Positions 25,824 through 34,810 are shown, counted from the stretch's first letter. The stretch: 64,000 nucleotides of DNA from Rhodanobacteraceae bacterium (GCA_903970285.1 CAJCHN010000049.1:1-64000); one strand, 5' to 3'. The notes: generated by a model from the letters alone, not told the origin. Made by a program: numbers and translations.

Positions 25824-26819
25824 CTATGGAGTGTGGACGGCCGTACCGGGCGGGATACCGGGCGCGGGATACACCGGGTCGGGCAGGGCGTATTCGTTGG
25901 CGAGCGAGGCGAGCAGTTGGCTGGTCTCGGGCGCGAGGCCGACGATGCGGGCGGCAAGCCAGGCCTGCGGCGTGATGGTGATTTCGGCGCGTCCGGCCTG
26001 GACCGCATGGAAGATGCGGTTGGCGGCGTAGCCCACACTGGCGGAGAGGCCGGGCGTCCTGGCCGAGAGCTTGAACCAGCGGGCTTCCTTCTCCTGCTGA
26101 CCGGCGAAATGCGCGTGCTCTTCGCCGCCGGTGCGCATCAGCCCCGGACAGACGGTGGTGACGCGCACGCCCTTGTGGCGCATTTCTATATGCAGTCCTT
26201 CGGAGAAGCCCGTGAGCGCAAACTTGGCGGCAACGTAGGGCAGCAGGTGCGGGACCGGGATCTTGCCGCCGATCGACGCGATGTTGACGATGCCGCGGCA
26301 CGACTGCTCCGCCGAATCGACCGGATCGAGCAGGTAAGGGAGGGCGGCGTGAATGGTGTAGAGGGCGGCGAAGAAGTTGGTCTGCATGGCTCGCTCATAA
26401 GCTTCGAGCGGCTGGTTTTCAAAGGGGCCAACCTCGATGATGCCGGCGTTGTTGACCAGCAGGTCGAGCCGCCCGAAGGCTTCCATGGTGGAGCGGATGA
26501 GCGCCTTCGCCTGTTCCGGGTCGGTGAGGTCGCAGGCAACCAGCAGGATGTTGTCTTCCTCGAGAACATCGCGGGAGCGGAGGATGCGGTCGCGGGCGAG
26601 TTCGAGTTCGTCGGCGTCGCGGGCGGCGAGAACGAGTTTAAGGCCGGCGCGTCCGAAGCGGTGCGCGAGTGCGAGCCCCAGGCCGCGCGAGCCGCCGGTG
26701 ATCACGGCCACCTGGCCGGGATGGTAGCGCTTGCGAGTGGGCAGAAACGCATAGGCGGCGGCGGCCGCCAGGGTGGAGACGATCAGAGGCAGGGTGAGGT
26801 GGGGGCTGGGCTTGCGCAT
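25824..26819 (-). CDS. SDR family NAD(P)-dependent oxidoreductase, membrane-anchored
   Basis: About 331 aa from the ATG at 26819. An N-terminal hydrophobic anchor (LTLPLIVSTLAAAAAYAFLP) precedes a classical short-chain dehydrogenase: cofactor loop TGGSRGLGLA, NNAG motif LLVNNAGI, catalytic Ser in IVNIASIGG, and Tyr-x-x-x-Lys in YVAAKFALTGFSEG. The C-terminal extension after CPGLMRTG resembles the DltE/short-chain-type family that is often membrane linked. Another ATG at 26933 and an open frame to 27077 allow longer forms, but none of the candidates has a clear ribosome site. The substrate is unknown. Confidence 0.88.
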   Translation of the reverse strand: MRKPSPHLTLPLIVSTLAAAAAYAFLPTRKRYHPGQVAVITGGSRGLGLALAHRFGRAGLKLVLAARDADELELARDRILRSRDVLEEDNILLVACDLTDPEQAKALIRSTMEAFGRLDLLVNNAGIIEVGPFENQPLEAYERAMQTNFFAALYTIHAALPYLLDPVDSAEQSCRGIVNIASIGGKIPVPHLLPYVAAKFALTGFSEGLHIEMRHKGVRVTTVCPGLMRTGGEEHAHFAGQQEKEARWFKLSARTPGLSASVGYAANRIFHAVQAGRAEITITPQAWLAARIVGLAPETSQLLASLANEYALPDPVYPAPGIPPGTAVHTP

Positions 26820-27208
26820 GGCGAGTGAGATGCCGAGCGTCTCCTGCAGGGTGAACTGCCAGCTCGGCAGGGAGAAGCGCCAGCGCCGGGAGGGCGCGGC
26901 GGCGGGGTTCGGGATTGCCGATGGAGGGATCATAGTAAAGGTTTTCCCGGGGCGATCCCGACAGCCGCAACGCGCCGCAGGGAATACCGACAGATCCCAT
27001 GCGCCCGGTGTTTCCCGGAGAGGCCGATTCGGGTCGCAAACGATCCTAATGCACTGCACGCCGCGATGGTAGAACAAATCGAAACGGGTGGGTGTTACCT
27101 TGGGGCAGCCGTGAACATGCCCTCGATGTCGACCGCCAAACGAGTGGGCGTGGTGAGGTATAAGGGACTTAGAGGTTCTGGGCGCAGGGCCGGAGGGTGA
27201 GTGGAAGC
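26820..27208. other. Divergent promoter region between SDR and hspR
   Basis: 389 bp between the preferred SDR start and hspR. Part of it (26820-27077) is an open frame continuous with the SDR gene, so a longer SDR leader cannot be excluded. The rest should hold the hspR promoter. I looked for a copy of the inverted repeat found at the dnaK promoter and did not find one. Confidence 0.45.
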
Positions 27209-27649
27209 ATGGCGACCAAGCGCAAATCGCGGGGCGGATACATGATCTCGGTGGTGGCGGAGATGTACGAAATTCATCCGCAGACGCTGCGGCTGTACGA
27301 GCGCGAAGGTCTGCTGCGGCCGAGCAGATCGGACGGCAATACCAGGCTGTATACGGATGAGGATCTGGAGCGGCTGGAGTTCATTCTGAACCTGGCGCGG
27401 GACCTCGGCGTGAACATTGCGGGGATCGCGATCGTGCTGCAGATGCGTGAGCGCATGGAAGAGATGAACCGCCAGATGCAGGGCTTTGTGGACTACGTAC
27501 GGGAAGAGATGCTGGCACGGATGCAGCAGCAACAGAATCCGGGGGCGGGGCTGGTGCCGCTGAAGCGGGTGCCGTTGGTGCCGGTGAAGGCAGCCCGGAA
27601 GAAGGCGCGCGAGGAGCAGCGGTCCAAGCGGGAGGATGCGGTTCGGTAG
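27209..27649 (+). CDS. hspR: MerR-family heat-shock regulator, HspR-like
   Basis: About 146 aa. The MerR winged helix-turn-helix starts at GGYMISVVAEMYEIHPQTLRLYEREGLL and continues SRSDGNTRLYTDEDLERL, followed by NLARDLGVNIAGIAIVLQM and a coiled coil (RERMEEMNRQMQGF), a pattern characteristic of HspR, the repressor of dnaK operons in actinobacteria and others. The tail is basic. The ATG at 27209 lies 12 bases after GGAGG; a GTG at 27197 is also possible. It is not linked to dnaK here (20 kb away) but heads a plus-strand run with a glycosyltransferase 24 bp downstream. Confidence 0.87.
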   Translation: MATKRKSRGGYMISVVAEMYEIHPQTLRLYEREGLLRPSRSDGNTRLYTDEDLERLEFILNLARDLGVNIAGIAIVLQMRERMEEMNRQMQGFVDYVREEMLARMQQQQNPGAGLVPLKRVPLVPVKAARKKAREEQRSKREDAVR

Positions 27650-27673
27650 ACTGATCGTGAGGATGTGTTTGCG

Positions 27674-28864
27674 ATGAGTCTGCTGTTGCAGGGGATGTGG
27701 TGGGTGGCGATGGTGGGTTCGGTGACCTCGTCCATCTACTGCATGATGGTGCTGGCCGCGGCGGCGCGGTTTGCGGTGCGCAAGCGCAGGGATGAACGGG
27801 CAGAGGCGGATTTCGCGCCGCCGATCAGCGTGTTGAAGCCGCTGCATGGCACCGAGCCGGGAATGGAACAGAATCTCGAGTCATTTTTCGAGCAGGAGTA
27901 CCCGGGTCAGTTCGAGCTGCTGTTCTGCGCCCGGCACGAGACCGACGAAGGCTTGCAACTGGCGCGGCGGGTGGGTGCACGATATCCGGCGGTCCAGGCG
28001 AAGTATCTGACGTGCGGCGAGCCGATGCCGAAGTTTCACAATGCCAAGGTGTACTCATTCGCGAAGCTGGACTCCGAGGCGGAGCATGATCTCTACATCA
28101 CAAGCGATGCCGATGTGCGGGTGGCAAAGGACTACCTGCTGCGCATGGTGCAGAATCTGAAAGACCCGGGGCTGGGGATTGCCTCCTGCGTGTACATCGG
28201 GACGGCGTATGGCGGCAGCCGGGCGTCGTTTGCCTCGATGCTGGATGCGGTGGGCAAGAGCGTGGAGATGACCAGCGGCGTGCTGGTGGCGGACATGATC
28301 GAAGGCACGCGGTTCGCCCTGGGCGCGACCATGGCGCTTCCGCGCCGGAGCTTTCAGCGGGTGGGCGGGTTCGGGGAACTGGGACAGTTCTACGCGGACG
28401 ACTTCGAGTTGGGCAATCGCCTGGCAAAGCAGGGCGCGGGCGTGAAGATGGCGACCCACGTGATCAAGCTGATGGTGCAGGACCAGCCGTTCTGGCTTTC
28501 GTTCCGCAACCAGCTGCGCTGGATGCAGAGCACGCGGCGCTCGCGTCCGTGGGGACACCTAGGGACGGGGCTGACGTTTGCGATGCCGTTTGGGCTGGTG
28601 GGGCTGGCGTGGGGGATTGCCGCCGGCCGGCCCGGGCTCGGGCTGCTGTGGCTGCTGGCGGCGACGGTGAACCGCTGGCTGCAGGCGGCGGCGATCCTGG
28701 GGGTGCTGGGCGACCCGGACTGGCTGCGCAACGTCGCCATCTACCCGCTGCGCGACCTGCTGGGGAGCGTACTCTGGCTGGGCAGCTATGGAGGCGAACG
28801 CTTCTACTACCGCGGCAAGATCTACAAGCTGAAGCCGGGCGGACGGGTCGAGGCGCCGGAGTAG
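27674..28864 (+). CDS. Glycosyltransferase family 2, ceramide-glucosyltransferase/HpnI-like
   Basis: 396 aa. One N-terminal membrane segment, a GT-A domain (ISVLKPLHGTEPGMEQNLESFF, ELLFCARHETDEG, LYITSDADVRV with the DxD-type Asp pair), YADDFELGNRLAKQGAG with the catalytic Asp, the RNQLRWMQSTR motif (Q-x-x-R-W type), then two or more C-terminal membrane segments. This is the layout of GT21, whose members transfer sugars to ceramide, or to hopanoids as HpnI. The acceptor is probably a membrane lipid. Start at 27674 with GAGGA about 11 bases upstream. It follows hspR and precedes the MetX-like hydrolase. Confidence 0.87.
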   Translation: MSLLLQGMWWVAMVGSVTSSIYCMMVLAAAARFAVRKRRDERAEADFAPPISVLKPLHGTEPGMEQNLESFFEQEYPGQFELLFCARHETDEGLQLARRVGARYPAVQAKYLTCGEPMPKFHNAKVYSFAKLDSEAEHDLYITSDADVRVAKDYLLRMVQNLKDPGLGIASCVYIGTAYGGSRASFASMLDAVGKSVEMTSGVLVADMIEGTRFALGATMALPRRSFQRVGGFGELGQFYADDFELGNRLAKQGAGVKMATHVIKLMVQDQPFWLSFRNQLRWMQSTRRSRPWGHLGTGLTFAMPFGLVGLAWGIAAGRPGLGLLWLLAATVNRWLQAAAILGVLGDPDWLRNVAIYPLRDLLGSVLWLGSYGGERFYYRGKIYKLKPGGRVEAPE

Positions 28865-28910
28865 GCGAGGTGTGGAGGCGTCGTTTATTCACCGGTCGTA
28901 TACTCACCGG

Positions 28911-30026
28911 ATGATTCGACTGGTGTTGTTTGTGTCGATGCTTCTGGCGGCGGCGAGCGGCTTTGGACAGACGATGTCCGGAGCTCCGGGGACGAAGCCT
29001 GGGGCACCTCCGACGAGCAGGTGGCCGACCCAGGATGGGGTGTTTCGCATTCCGGACTTCCGCTTTGGCTCGCAGCAGTTTCTGCCGGAACTGCGGCTGC
29101 ATTATCTGACGCTGGGCACGCTGCATCGCAATGCGGCCGGCCACGCCGACAATGCGGTACTGCTGCTGCACGGCACCGGAGGCAGCGCAACCTCGCTGCT
29201 CAACCCGATTTTCTCGGATGTGTTGTTCGGACCGGGGCAGCCGCTCGACATCACGAGATACTTCATCATTCTGCCGGACGATATCGGGCACGGCTCTTCG
29301 TCGAAGCCCTCGGACGGGCTGCACGCCAGGTTTCCCGCGTACGACTACGACGACATGGTGCGTTCGCAGCACGAGATGCTGGAAGAGGGGCTGAAGGTGG
29401 ATCATCTGCGGCTGATCCTGGGCACGTCGATGGGCTGCATGGAGTCGTTCGTGTGGGGCGAGACCTATCCCTCGTACATGGACGCGCTGATGCCGCTGGC
29501 GTGCCTTCCGGTGGAGATTGCCGGGCGCAACCGCATGATGCGCTACATGGCGATCCAGGCGGTGAAGCAGGATCCGGCGTGGATGGGCGGCGAGTATACG
29601 AGTGAGCCGATCGAAGGTCTGCGCACGGCCAACGAGATGCTGCTGATCATGGGCTCGGCGCCGCTGGTGATGCAGAAGGCTGCACCTACCCGCGCGGCGG
29701 CGGAGCAGTATGTGGTGAACTACCTGGCCAGGGCGGATGCTGCCACCGACGCCAACGATCTGATCTTCTACATGAACGCCAGCCGCAATTACGATCCCAG
29801 CCGGTTTCTCGGCCGAATCACGGTTCCGGTGATGTGGATCAACTCGGCCGACGACTTCATCAACCCGCCGGAGCTCGGCATCGCCGAAAAGATGGTGCAG
29901 CAGATGCCGCACGCGAGGTTCGTGCTGCTGCCCCTTACTGACCAGACGCGCGGCCACGGGACCCATACGCAGGCGGCTGTCTGGAAGGACTACCTTGTTG
30001 AGTTGCTGAACCAGAGCAGGCGGTAG
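28911..30026 (+). CDS. Exported alpha/beta-hydrolase, homoserine acetyltransferase-like
   Basis: 371 aa. A signal peptide (MIRLVLFVSMLLAAASGFG) shows export, unlike cytosolic MetX. The hydrolase fold is clear: AVLLLHGTGGS (oxyanion hole), nucleophile elbow LILGTSMGCMESF, Asp in MWINSADDFINPP and His in QTRGHGTHTQAAVW. The family resembles MetX-type acetyltransferases, but the exported location argues against methionine synthesis and for an esterase or hydrolase activity. The ATG at 28911 was chosen to give the signal peptide; a GTG at 28872 would place extra residues before it. Convergent with the next membrane protein gene. Confidence 0.88.
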   Translation: MIRLVLFVSMLLAAASGFGQTMSGAPGTKPGAPPTSRWPTQDGVFRIPDFRFGSQQFLPELRLHYLTLGTLHRNAAGHADNAVLLLHGTGGSATSLLNPIFSDVLFGPGQPLDITRYFIILPDDIGHGSSSKPSDGLHARFPAYDYDDMVRSQHEMLEEGLKVDHLRLILGTSMGCMESFVWGETYPSYMDALMPLACLPVEIAGRNRMMRYMAIQAVKQDPAWMGGEYTSEPIEGLRTANEMLLIMGSAPLVMQKAAPTRAAAEQYVVNYLARADAATDANDLIFYMNASRNYDPSRFLGRITVPVMWINSADDFINPPELGIAEKMVQQMPHARFVLLPLTDQTRGHGTHTQAAVWKDYLVELLNQSRR

Positions 30027-30065
30027 ATCAGAGAACAGGAAGTCGGATCGGCGTGCGCACGCGGG

Positions 30066-30572
30066 CTAGGTTCTTGCTCGCGGCGGGAAGCAGTCGGCCG
30101 TGACGGCGTGGAACTTGAGGTACAGGAAGATCGCGGAGTCGAGCAGCAGCAGGATGTAGACGGTCTGCTGCTCGACCTCGGAGATGGCCGGCATCACCGG
30201 AAGACTGGTGCCGAAGTCGTGGTGGGCGAGCCAGAAGACAAGCATCATGGCGGAGGTCAGGACCAGCGAGTTGCGCGCCCAGCGGCGGAGGCGCCAGATG
30301 CCGCTGCCGATCACCAGCGCATAACTTCCGAAGAAGAAGAGCAGGAGGCCGTGCGGTTCTTTGCCATGCGCTGCGACAAAGACCAGGTCGCGCAGGTCCG
30401 GGATGTACGCGAGCTTGCCGGCGCGGCCGGACGCCGCAAGAAGAGCGACCAGCAGCAAAAACGCTCCTTTGGTGAACTGGAAGCCGGAGATCAGAACGAT
30501 GGGGAGCGGCCGGGCGATGGGCCTAGTCCGAAGCGGGGTGAGGGTCACGAATCTTCCGTTGCGGAATCTCAC
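30066..30572 (-). CDS. Small polytopic membrane protein, unknown
   Basis: 168 aa from a GTG at 30572 preceded by AGGA with a 6-base spacer. Four hydrophobic segments are visible ([75 protein letters not shown]). No domain is recognised. A longer open frame runs back to 31013 but that part overlaps mnmA on the other strand and is Arg/Pro-rich shadow sequence. Divergent from mnmA with about 110 bp between starts. Confidence 0.72.
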   Translation of the reverse strand: MRFRNGRFVTLTPLRTRPIARPLPIVLISGFQFTKGAFLLLVALLAASGRAGKLAYIPDLRDLVFVAAHGKEPHGLLLFFFGSYALVIGSGIWRLRRWARNSLVLTSAMMLVFWLAHHDFGTSLPVMPAISEVEQQTVYILLLLDSAIFLYLKFHAVTADCFPPRART

Positions 30573-30649
30573 AGCTGATCCTATCCGAAATGCAGCGACT
30601 GGACGCTGCCCGTAAAGATGTAGGGCGGCGCATGGTCGAGACGCATTCT

Positions 30650-30681
30650 GCGAGAATAGAGACAGGCGAGAATAGAGACAG
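30650..30681 (+). repeat. 16-bp tandem duplication in the mnmA leader
   Basis: The 16-mer GCGAGAATAGAGACAG occurs twice without gap, ending two bases before the mnmA ATG, and AATAGAGA recurs at 30695. Because 16 is not a multiple of three, the duplication fits an untranslated leader better than coding sequence, supporting the ATG at 30683 over ones further upstream. Confidence 0.8.
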
Positions 30682-30682
30682 G

Positions 30683-31816
30683 ATGGAGACGCGGAATAGA
30701 GAGCGCACGACAGAGACGATTGCAGTTGCGATGAGCGGCGGGGTGGACTCGTCGGCGGTCGCTGCCCTGCTGCGCGCGCAGGGCTACGACCTGGTGGGTC
30801 TGACGCTGCAGTTGTGGAACCAGCGCCGGCTGGCCGGGCACGAGGGCATGCCCGAGGCGGTGCAGGGACGCTGCTGTTCCATCGACGACGTGTACGATGC
30901 GCGCCGGGTTGCGGAACGGCTCGGAATTCCATACTACCTGGTGAACCAGCAGGAACGCTTCGAGGAGGACGTGGTGAAGCCGTTCGTGAGCGAGTATCTC
31001 GCCGGGCGGACACCGATTCCCTGCACGCTCTGCAACAACCATCTGAAGTTCGACCAGCTTCTGCTGACGGCGCGGCAGATCGGCGCGACCAGCATCGCCA
31101 CCGGCCACTATGCGCGGAACCACTACGATGCGGAACGCGGCCGCTGGATTCTGTCGCGGCCGGCGGACCGCAGCAAGGATCAGACGTACTTCCTCTTCGG
31201 GCTCACGCAGGAGCAGCTGGCGCATACGCTGTTTCCGCTGGGCGAGATGCAGAAGCCCGCAGTCCGCGGAATAGCGGCGGAGGCTGGACTCGAAGTTGCG
31301 GGCAAGCCCGATTCGCAGGAGATCTGCTTCATTCCCGGCGGAGACTACCAGGCATTCCTGCGCGCGTACCTGGAGGAGCAGGAGCGGGAGCTTCCGGACA
31401 GCGCCGGTGAACTGGTGACCACGAGCGGCGAGGTGGTGGGGCGGCACAGCGGCATCCACAACTTCACGGTGGGCCAGCGCAAGGGGCTGGGGCTGACCAG
31501 CGCAAACCCGCTGTACGTGCTGCAGATCCACCCCGAAAGCCACCAGGTGACGGTGGGCGGGGAGGCGGACCTGATGTCGCGCGAGGTGCGGGTGGACCGG
31601 CTGAACTGGATCTCCATCGCCAGCCTGACCCAGCCGGTGAGGGTCAAGGCGAAGGTGCGGCATCGGCACGAGCCGCAGTGGGCGACGCTCTCACCGGGCG
31701 ACGAGGATGGAACCGCGCTGGCCGTTTTCAATGAGCCGCAGCGTGCCATCACACCCGGCCAGGCGGCAATCTTCTATGACGGCGATGAGGTGGTGGGCGG
31801 CGGCTGGATCTACTGA
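30683..31816 (+). CDS. mnmA: tRNA 2-thiouridine(34) synthase MnmA
   Basis: Thiolates U34 of Lys, Glu and Gln tRNAs using ATP and sulfur relayed from a cysteine desulfurase. About 377 aa. PP-loop [15 protein letters not shown], the catalytic Cys in [26 protein letters not shown], the second catalytic Cys in [25 protein letters not shown] and the C-terminal [16 protein letters not shown]. All key residues are present. The ATG at 30683 gives the family length; the frame opens upstream to 30590 through the duplicated leader. Monocistronic. Confidence 0.96.
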   Translation: METRNRERTTETIAVAMSGGVDSSAVAALLRAQGYDLVGLTLQLWNQRRLAGHEGMPEAVQGRCCSIDDVYDARRVAERLGIPYYLVNQQERFEEDVVKPFVSEYLAGRTPIPCTLCNNHLKFDQLLLTARQIGATSIATGHYARNHYDAERGRWILSRPADRSKDQTYFLFGLTQEQLAHTLFPLGEMQKPAVRGIAAEAGLEVAGKPDSQEICFIPGGDYQAFLRAYLEEQERELPDSAGELVTTSGEVVGRHSGIHNFTVGQRKGLGLTSANPLYVLQIHPESHQVTVGGEADLMSREVRVDRLNWISIASLTQPVRVKAKVRHRHEPQWATLSPGDEDGTALAVFNEPQRAITPGQAAIFYDGDEVVGGGWIY

Positions 31817-31853
31817 AAGGCTGCTGGAACTACGGAAGACTTCCGCCGTAAAC

Positions 31854-32603
31854 CTACTTTTCGCTGTGCGGGTACACCGTCGCGGCCGGTTCGGCGGCGG
31901 GCTTGTACACCGGCACGGGCCCCGGTTTCGGCGTGGTGGAGTAGGTTGAAGCACGGCCGACTGGCCCTCCCGAGCCAAAGGCCCGCGCGCCGCTGATCAA
32001 TGTCTCAAGTCCAGCCTTCAATCCTGCAACCACGCCGGCGACCTCGCGTCCGGGCTTGGCGATTCCCTGCTCGATTGCGACGCCGAGCCGGACCGTCGCG
32101 TCGAGCGCCGACGAGATCATGCCATTGACGCGGGAGATCTGCGCGCGCGTCTTCAGGTTGGCGTCCTTCACGGTTTCGTTCGCGGCCAGGACGGTCTGAT
32201 TGGCCGCGGAGATGGTAGGCGAGATTTCGTTGGCCTTATCTTTGGCGAGGCCGGAGATGGCCTCGATGTGGGTGGTGATGACACCGACCTTGGAGGTGAT
32301 CTCACGAACCTGCGGGGTGAGCTCGACCACCAGCCCGTGGGACTTATCGAGCAGCGGAATCGCCTTGGCCTTGAGTTCGACCAGGTGCGCGGTGATCTCC
32401 TTCCACGCCTTCATGGAGGCGAGTCCGGCGGTGACCACCACCACGGCTTGAACCACCAGCGCGACAGCCACAAGCCCAATGAAGAACATCAGGAGCTTCG
32501 AGTTGCCGCTGTTGATGGAGTCCTGCGCCTGCAGCATTGCCAGCGTGCGCAGTGCGGAGGGCGCGGATGGGGCGAGCAGACTCGCAACCAGGGTGATCAG
32601 CAT
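31854..32603 (-). CDS. Membrane protein with DUF948-like coiled coil
   Basis: 249 aa. The N-terminus has two hydrophobic stretches (LITLVASLLAPSA and LLMFFIGLVAVALVVQAVVVVTAGL), then a long amphipathic helical region (LVELKAKAIPLLDKSHGLVVELTPQVREITSKV, SAANQTVLAANETVKDAN) like DUF948 or chemoreceptor-type coiled coils, and a Pro-rich tail. GGGAG lies 8 bases before the ATG at 32603. It is the next minus-strand gene after the YtxH protein, but a terminator separates them. Probably an envelope or general-stress protein; its role is unknown. Confidence 0.82.
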   Translation of the reverse strand: MLITLVASLLAPSAPSALRTLAMLQAQDSINSGNSKLLMFFIGLVAVALVVQAVVVVTAGLASMKAWKEITAHLVELKAKAIPLLDKSHGLVVELTPQVREITSKVGVITTHIEAISGLAKDKANEISPTISAANQTVLAANETVKDANLKTRAQISRVNGMISSALDATVRLGVAIEQGIAKPGREVAGVVAGLKAGLETLISGARAFGSGGPVGRASTYSTTPKPGPVPVYKPAAEPAATVYPHSEK

Positions 32604-32904
32604 AACGACTTCTCCCGAGAAAATGTCCGAAGCGATCGTACCGCACGCGGACGGTGTCGTGTGGAGTGACGGCGCAGCGCTGCCAAAGGATGTCTCGCAG
32701 GAATGTCCGCCCGAGCGCATCGGAAGTGACGAAAAAGGGCGAACCAGTGACGGGAAAAGGGCGAACCGCGATCGATTCCGATCTGGGTTCGCCCTTCTTG
32801 GGCCGGCGACGAGAACCCGCCAGGTAAGAGACTCCCCGGCGCGGTGTTCCTTCGCCAGGAACGGACGGTCAACTGCTCACAGATCCAACTGGCAGGTCAC
32901 AGCT
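32604..32904. other. Intergenic stretch with direct repeats and terminator
   Basis: About 300 bp between the YtxH and DUF948-like genes. It contains two adjacent 21/22-bp direct repeats at 32725-32767 (AGTGACG then AAAGGGCGAACC) and a hairpin built from the second repeat. No gene is supported. Confidence 0.6.
32757..32796 (-). terminator. Rho-independent terminator after ytxH-like gene
   Basis: Perfect 11-bp stem AAGGGCGAACC / GGTTCGCCCTT with an 18-base loop; in the minus direction it is followed by TTCCCG, with a T-run of four overlapping the stem end. An upstream direct copy of AAAGGGCGAACC at 32734-32745 could pair with the same arm instead, giving an alternative longer hairpin. Confidence 0.65.
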
Positions 32905-33291
32905 TCAGCTGGCGTGCTCTTCAGTCTTGGCGACGTAGGCTTCCTTGCCGGCATTGATGGCGGATTGGACGGCATCCTGCTGGCTCTGCACCAGGGACTT
33001 GCCCTTCTCGACATAGTCCGTCCACTGCGAGCGTCCCTTTTCGTAGTACTCCTTGCCCTTGTCTACATAGTCGGCGGCGACCTGCTTGCCCTGCGCGACG
33101 TAATCGTTGGCCTTGTCGATGCCCTGCTGGGCCAGCGCGGCAGCCTTCTCCTTGGCGTCAAGCGATGCCTGGAGGATGTCCTCACGGGTCTCGCTGCCGG
33201 ACTTCGGGGCGTAGAGTACGCCGATCAGCGCGCCGATGCCGAGGCCGGCGAAAAACCATCCAAGTCCGCTTGCATTACCGTTGTCAGCCAT
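32905..33291 (-). CDS. YtxH domain-containing protein
   Basis: 128 aa. One N-terminal membrane segment (GLGWFFAGLGIGALIGVLYAP) is followed directly by KSGSETRED, the YtxH signature, and then a long charged helix with LEA-like repeats (KANDYVAQGKQVAADYVDKGKEYYEKG). Such proteins in other bacteria belong to general-stress regulons. AGGAG lies 6 bases before the ATG. It is divergent from the BON lipoprotein with a 430-bp gap, and ends ahead of a hairpin terminator. Confidence 0.9.
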   Translation of the reverse strand: MADNGNASGLGWFFAGLGIGALIGVLYAPKSGSETREDILQASLDAKEKAAALAQQGIDKANDYVAQGKQVAADYVDKGKEYYEKGRSQWTDYVEKGKSLVQSQQDAVQSAINAGKEAYVAKTEEHAS

Positions 33292-33721
33292 TGCGTTCTC
33301 CTGTTCGTATCAAAAATGTAGAAGCCAAGATGAGAGTGCGGAGGCTCTTCGCCTGCGCGGAAGACCGATTCAAGAGCAATGTGGACTTTCACGAATTGCT
33401 CAACCACCCACGTGGAACGCCGATCCAGTCTCGCATGCGACCGAGACCGTCAGTGTGTCGCACTAGGGGAGATGCCGGGATAGAGGGCGGGGTTGCAGTA
33501 ACCGCATGCAACGCGTGAAGAATCTTCAGCGGAATGAGAATCTTCAACACCTTTCGTTGACTGCTTTGACGGAGGCGACGGTTAGAATTCCGAGTAGTGC
33601 CGCGCAGCCGATGGCTGCGTCTGACAGGTGGGTGACGAGGCAGATGAAGCACATGACGACACACAAAGACGGCTACTCGACGAAGGCGACTCTGCGCAGC
33701 GGACGCAAAGGGAAGCGTTGC
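33292..33721. other. Divergent intergenic region
   Basis: 430 bp between ytxH-like and the BON lipoprotein. The frame of the lipoprotein stays open upstream to 33506, but that part lacks a signal peptide and would bury the lipobox, so I treat it as untranslated. Nothing else is recognised. Confidence 0.45.
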
Positions 33722-34810
33722 ATGCGAGATGGACTTTTGAGCTTAAGCCTGGGCGCGGGCCTGCTCGCGGCGTCCGGACTGGCCGGCTGCAAGGCGAATC
33801 CGCCCGTAACCGACGACGCGCTGGCGACTACCATTCAGAGCCAGTTAGCCTCCGACAGCGCGATCGCGGGACAGCAGGTGACCGTTGCCGTGCAGAACGG
33901 AGTTGCAACGTTGAACGGAACGGTCGCCAACGACGCGCAGCGCACGATCGCGGCGCGGGATGCCGCCGGCGTGCCGGGAGTCAAAGAGGTCATCAACAAT
34001 ATCGCCTCGGGTCCGGTCAGCGCCTCGGCGAAGACGACGCCGCCCGCACCTGCGAAGCTGCTTCCGGGGCCGGCACTCGCGCCGCGCGAGCGCCGCGACC
34101 GTGACCATGACCATGACCGCGAAGGCGCGCCGATCGAGCGCGTTACACCGGGCGAATCCGCACCACAGCCACAGCCGCAACCACAGCCACAGCCACAGCC
34201 CCAACCGCAGGCTCCGCCGCCACCGCCTCAGCCTACTTTCCGGAATGTGACCATTCCTGCCGGGGACAGCCTGCCGGTGCGGGTGACTCAGACGCTCGAT
34301 AGCGCTACCACCCAGCAGGGCGATGCGTTCTCGGGCGTGATCGCGTCCGACATTCTGGCCGATGGCATTGTCGTGATTCCGGCGGGCACGGCGGTCTCGG
34401 GGCAGGTGACCGCGGTGCATGAGGCCGCGCACTTCAAGGGCTCGGCGCTGCTGACGGTCTCGCTGGTGAGCATCACCCGGCATGGCGACAAGATTTCGGT
34501 CGCCACCGATCCGTATACCGTGCAGGGCAAGGGGCGCGGCGCCAACACAGCGGAGAAGACCGGCGGCGGAGCGGCCGTGGGAGCGATCCTGGGCGGCATC
34601 TTCGGCGGCGGCAAGGGCGCGGCAATCGGCGCCGCTGCCGGCGGAGGCGTGGGCGCGGGAGCAAACGGCATCACCCGCGGGCAGCAGGTGCAAATTCCCT
34701 CCGAGAGCGTCGTGCGCTTCCGCCTGAGCGATCCGCTTTCGCTGAGGGTGCGGAGCGACGGCGAACGCCGCGATCGCAACGGCGACCCGGACCTCCAGCA
34801 TCACGAGTAG
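33722..34810 (+). CDS. BON-domain lipoprotein with Pro-Gln repeat
   Basis: 362 aa. Lipoprotein signal MRDGLLSLSLGAGLLAASGLAGC with lipobox LAGC. A BON domain follows (DDALATTIQSQLASDSAIAG, VTVAVQNGVATLNGTVANDAQR, VPGVKEVINNI), then an Asp/Arg/His-rich patch, a Pro-Gln dipeptide tract near 34170-34220 and a C-terminal half with two Gly/Ala-rich glycine-zipper-like stretches (GGGAAVGAILGGIFGGG, AAIGAAAGGGVGAGANG). The family binds phospholipid or envelope surfaces. AAGGGAAG is near the ATG at 33722. Divergent from ytxH-like; probably an envelope-stress protein. Confidence 0.85.
   Translation: MRDGLLSLSLGAGLLAASGLAGCKANPPVTDDALATTIQSQLASDSAIAGQQVTVAVQNGVATLNGTVANDAQRTIAARDAAGVPGVKEVINNIASGPVSASAKTTPPAPAKLLPGPALAPRERRDRDHDHDREGAPIERVTPGESAPQPQPQPQPQPQPQPQAPPPPPQPTFRNVTIPAGDSLPVRVTQTLDSATTQQGDAFSGVIASDILADGIVVIPAGTAVSGQVTAVHEAAHFKGSALLTVSLVSITRHGDKISVATDPYTVQGKGRGANTAEKTGGGAAVGAILGGIFGGGKGAAIGAAAGGGVGAGANGITRGQQVQIPSESVVRFRLSDPLSLRVRSDGERRDRNGDPDLQHHE
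34171..34212 (+). repeat. Hexanucleotide CCACAG-type repeat inside the BON lipoprotein gene
   Basis: Repeated CCACAG/CCGCAA/CCCCAA hexamers encode alternating Pro-Gln (about seven dipeptides). Six-base units keep the reading frame, so unit gain or loss would only change linker length between the BON domain and the C-terminal half. Confidence 0.75.

Noticed and set aside
30573-31013. N-terminal extension of the membrane protein gene at 30066-30572 across mnmA
   Set aside because: The extension lies opposite mnmA and is Arg/Pro-rich; the GTG at 30572 has a proper ribosome site.
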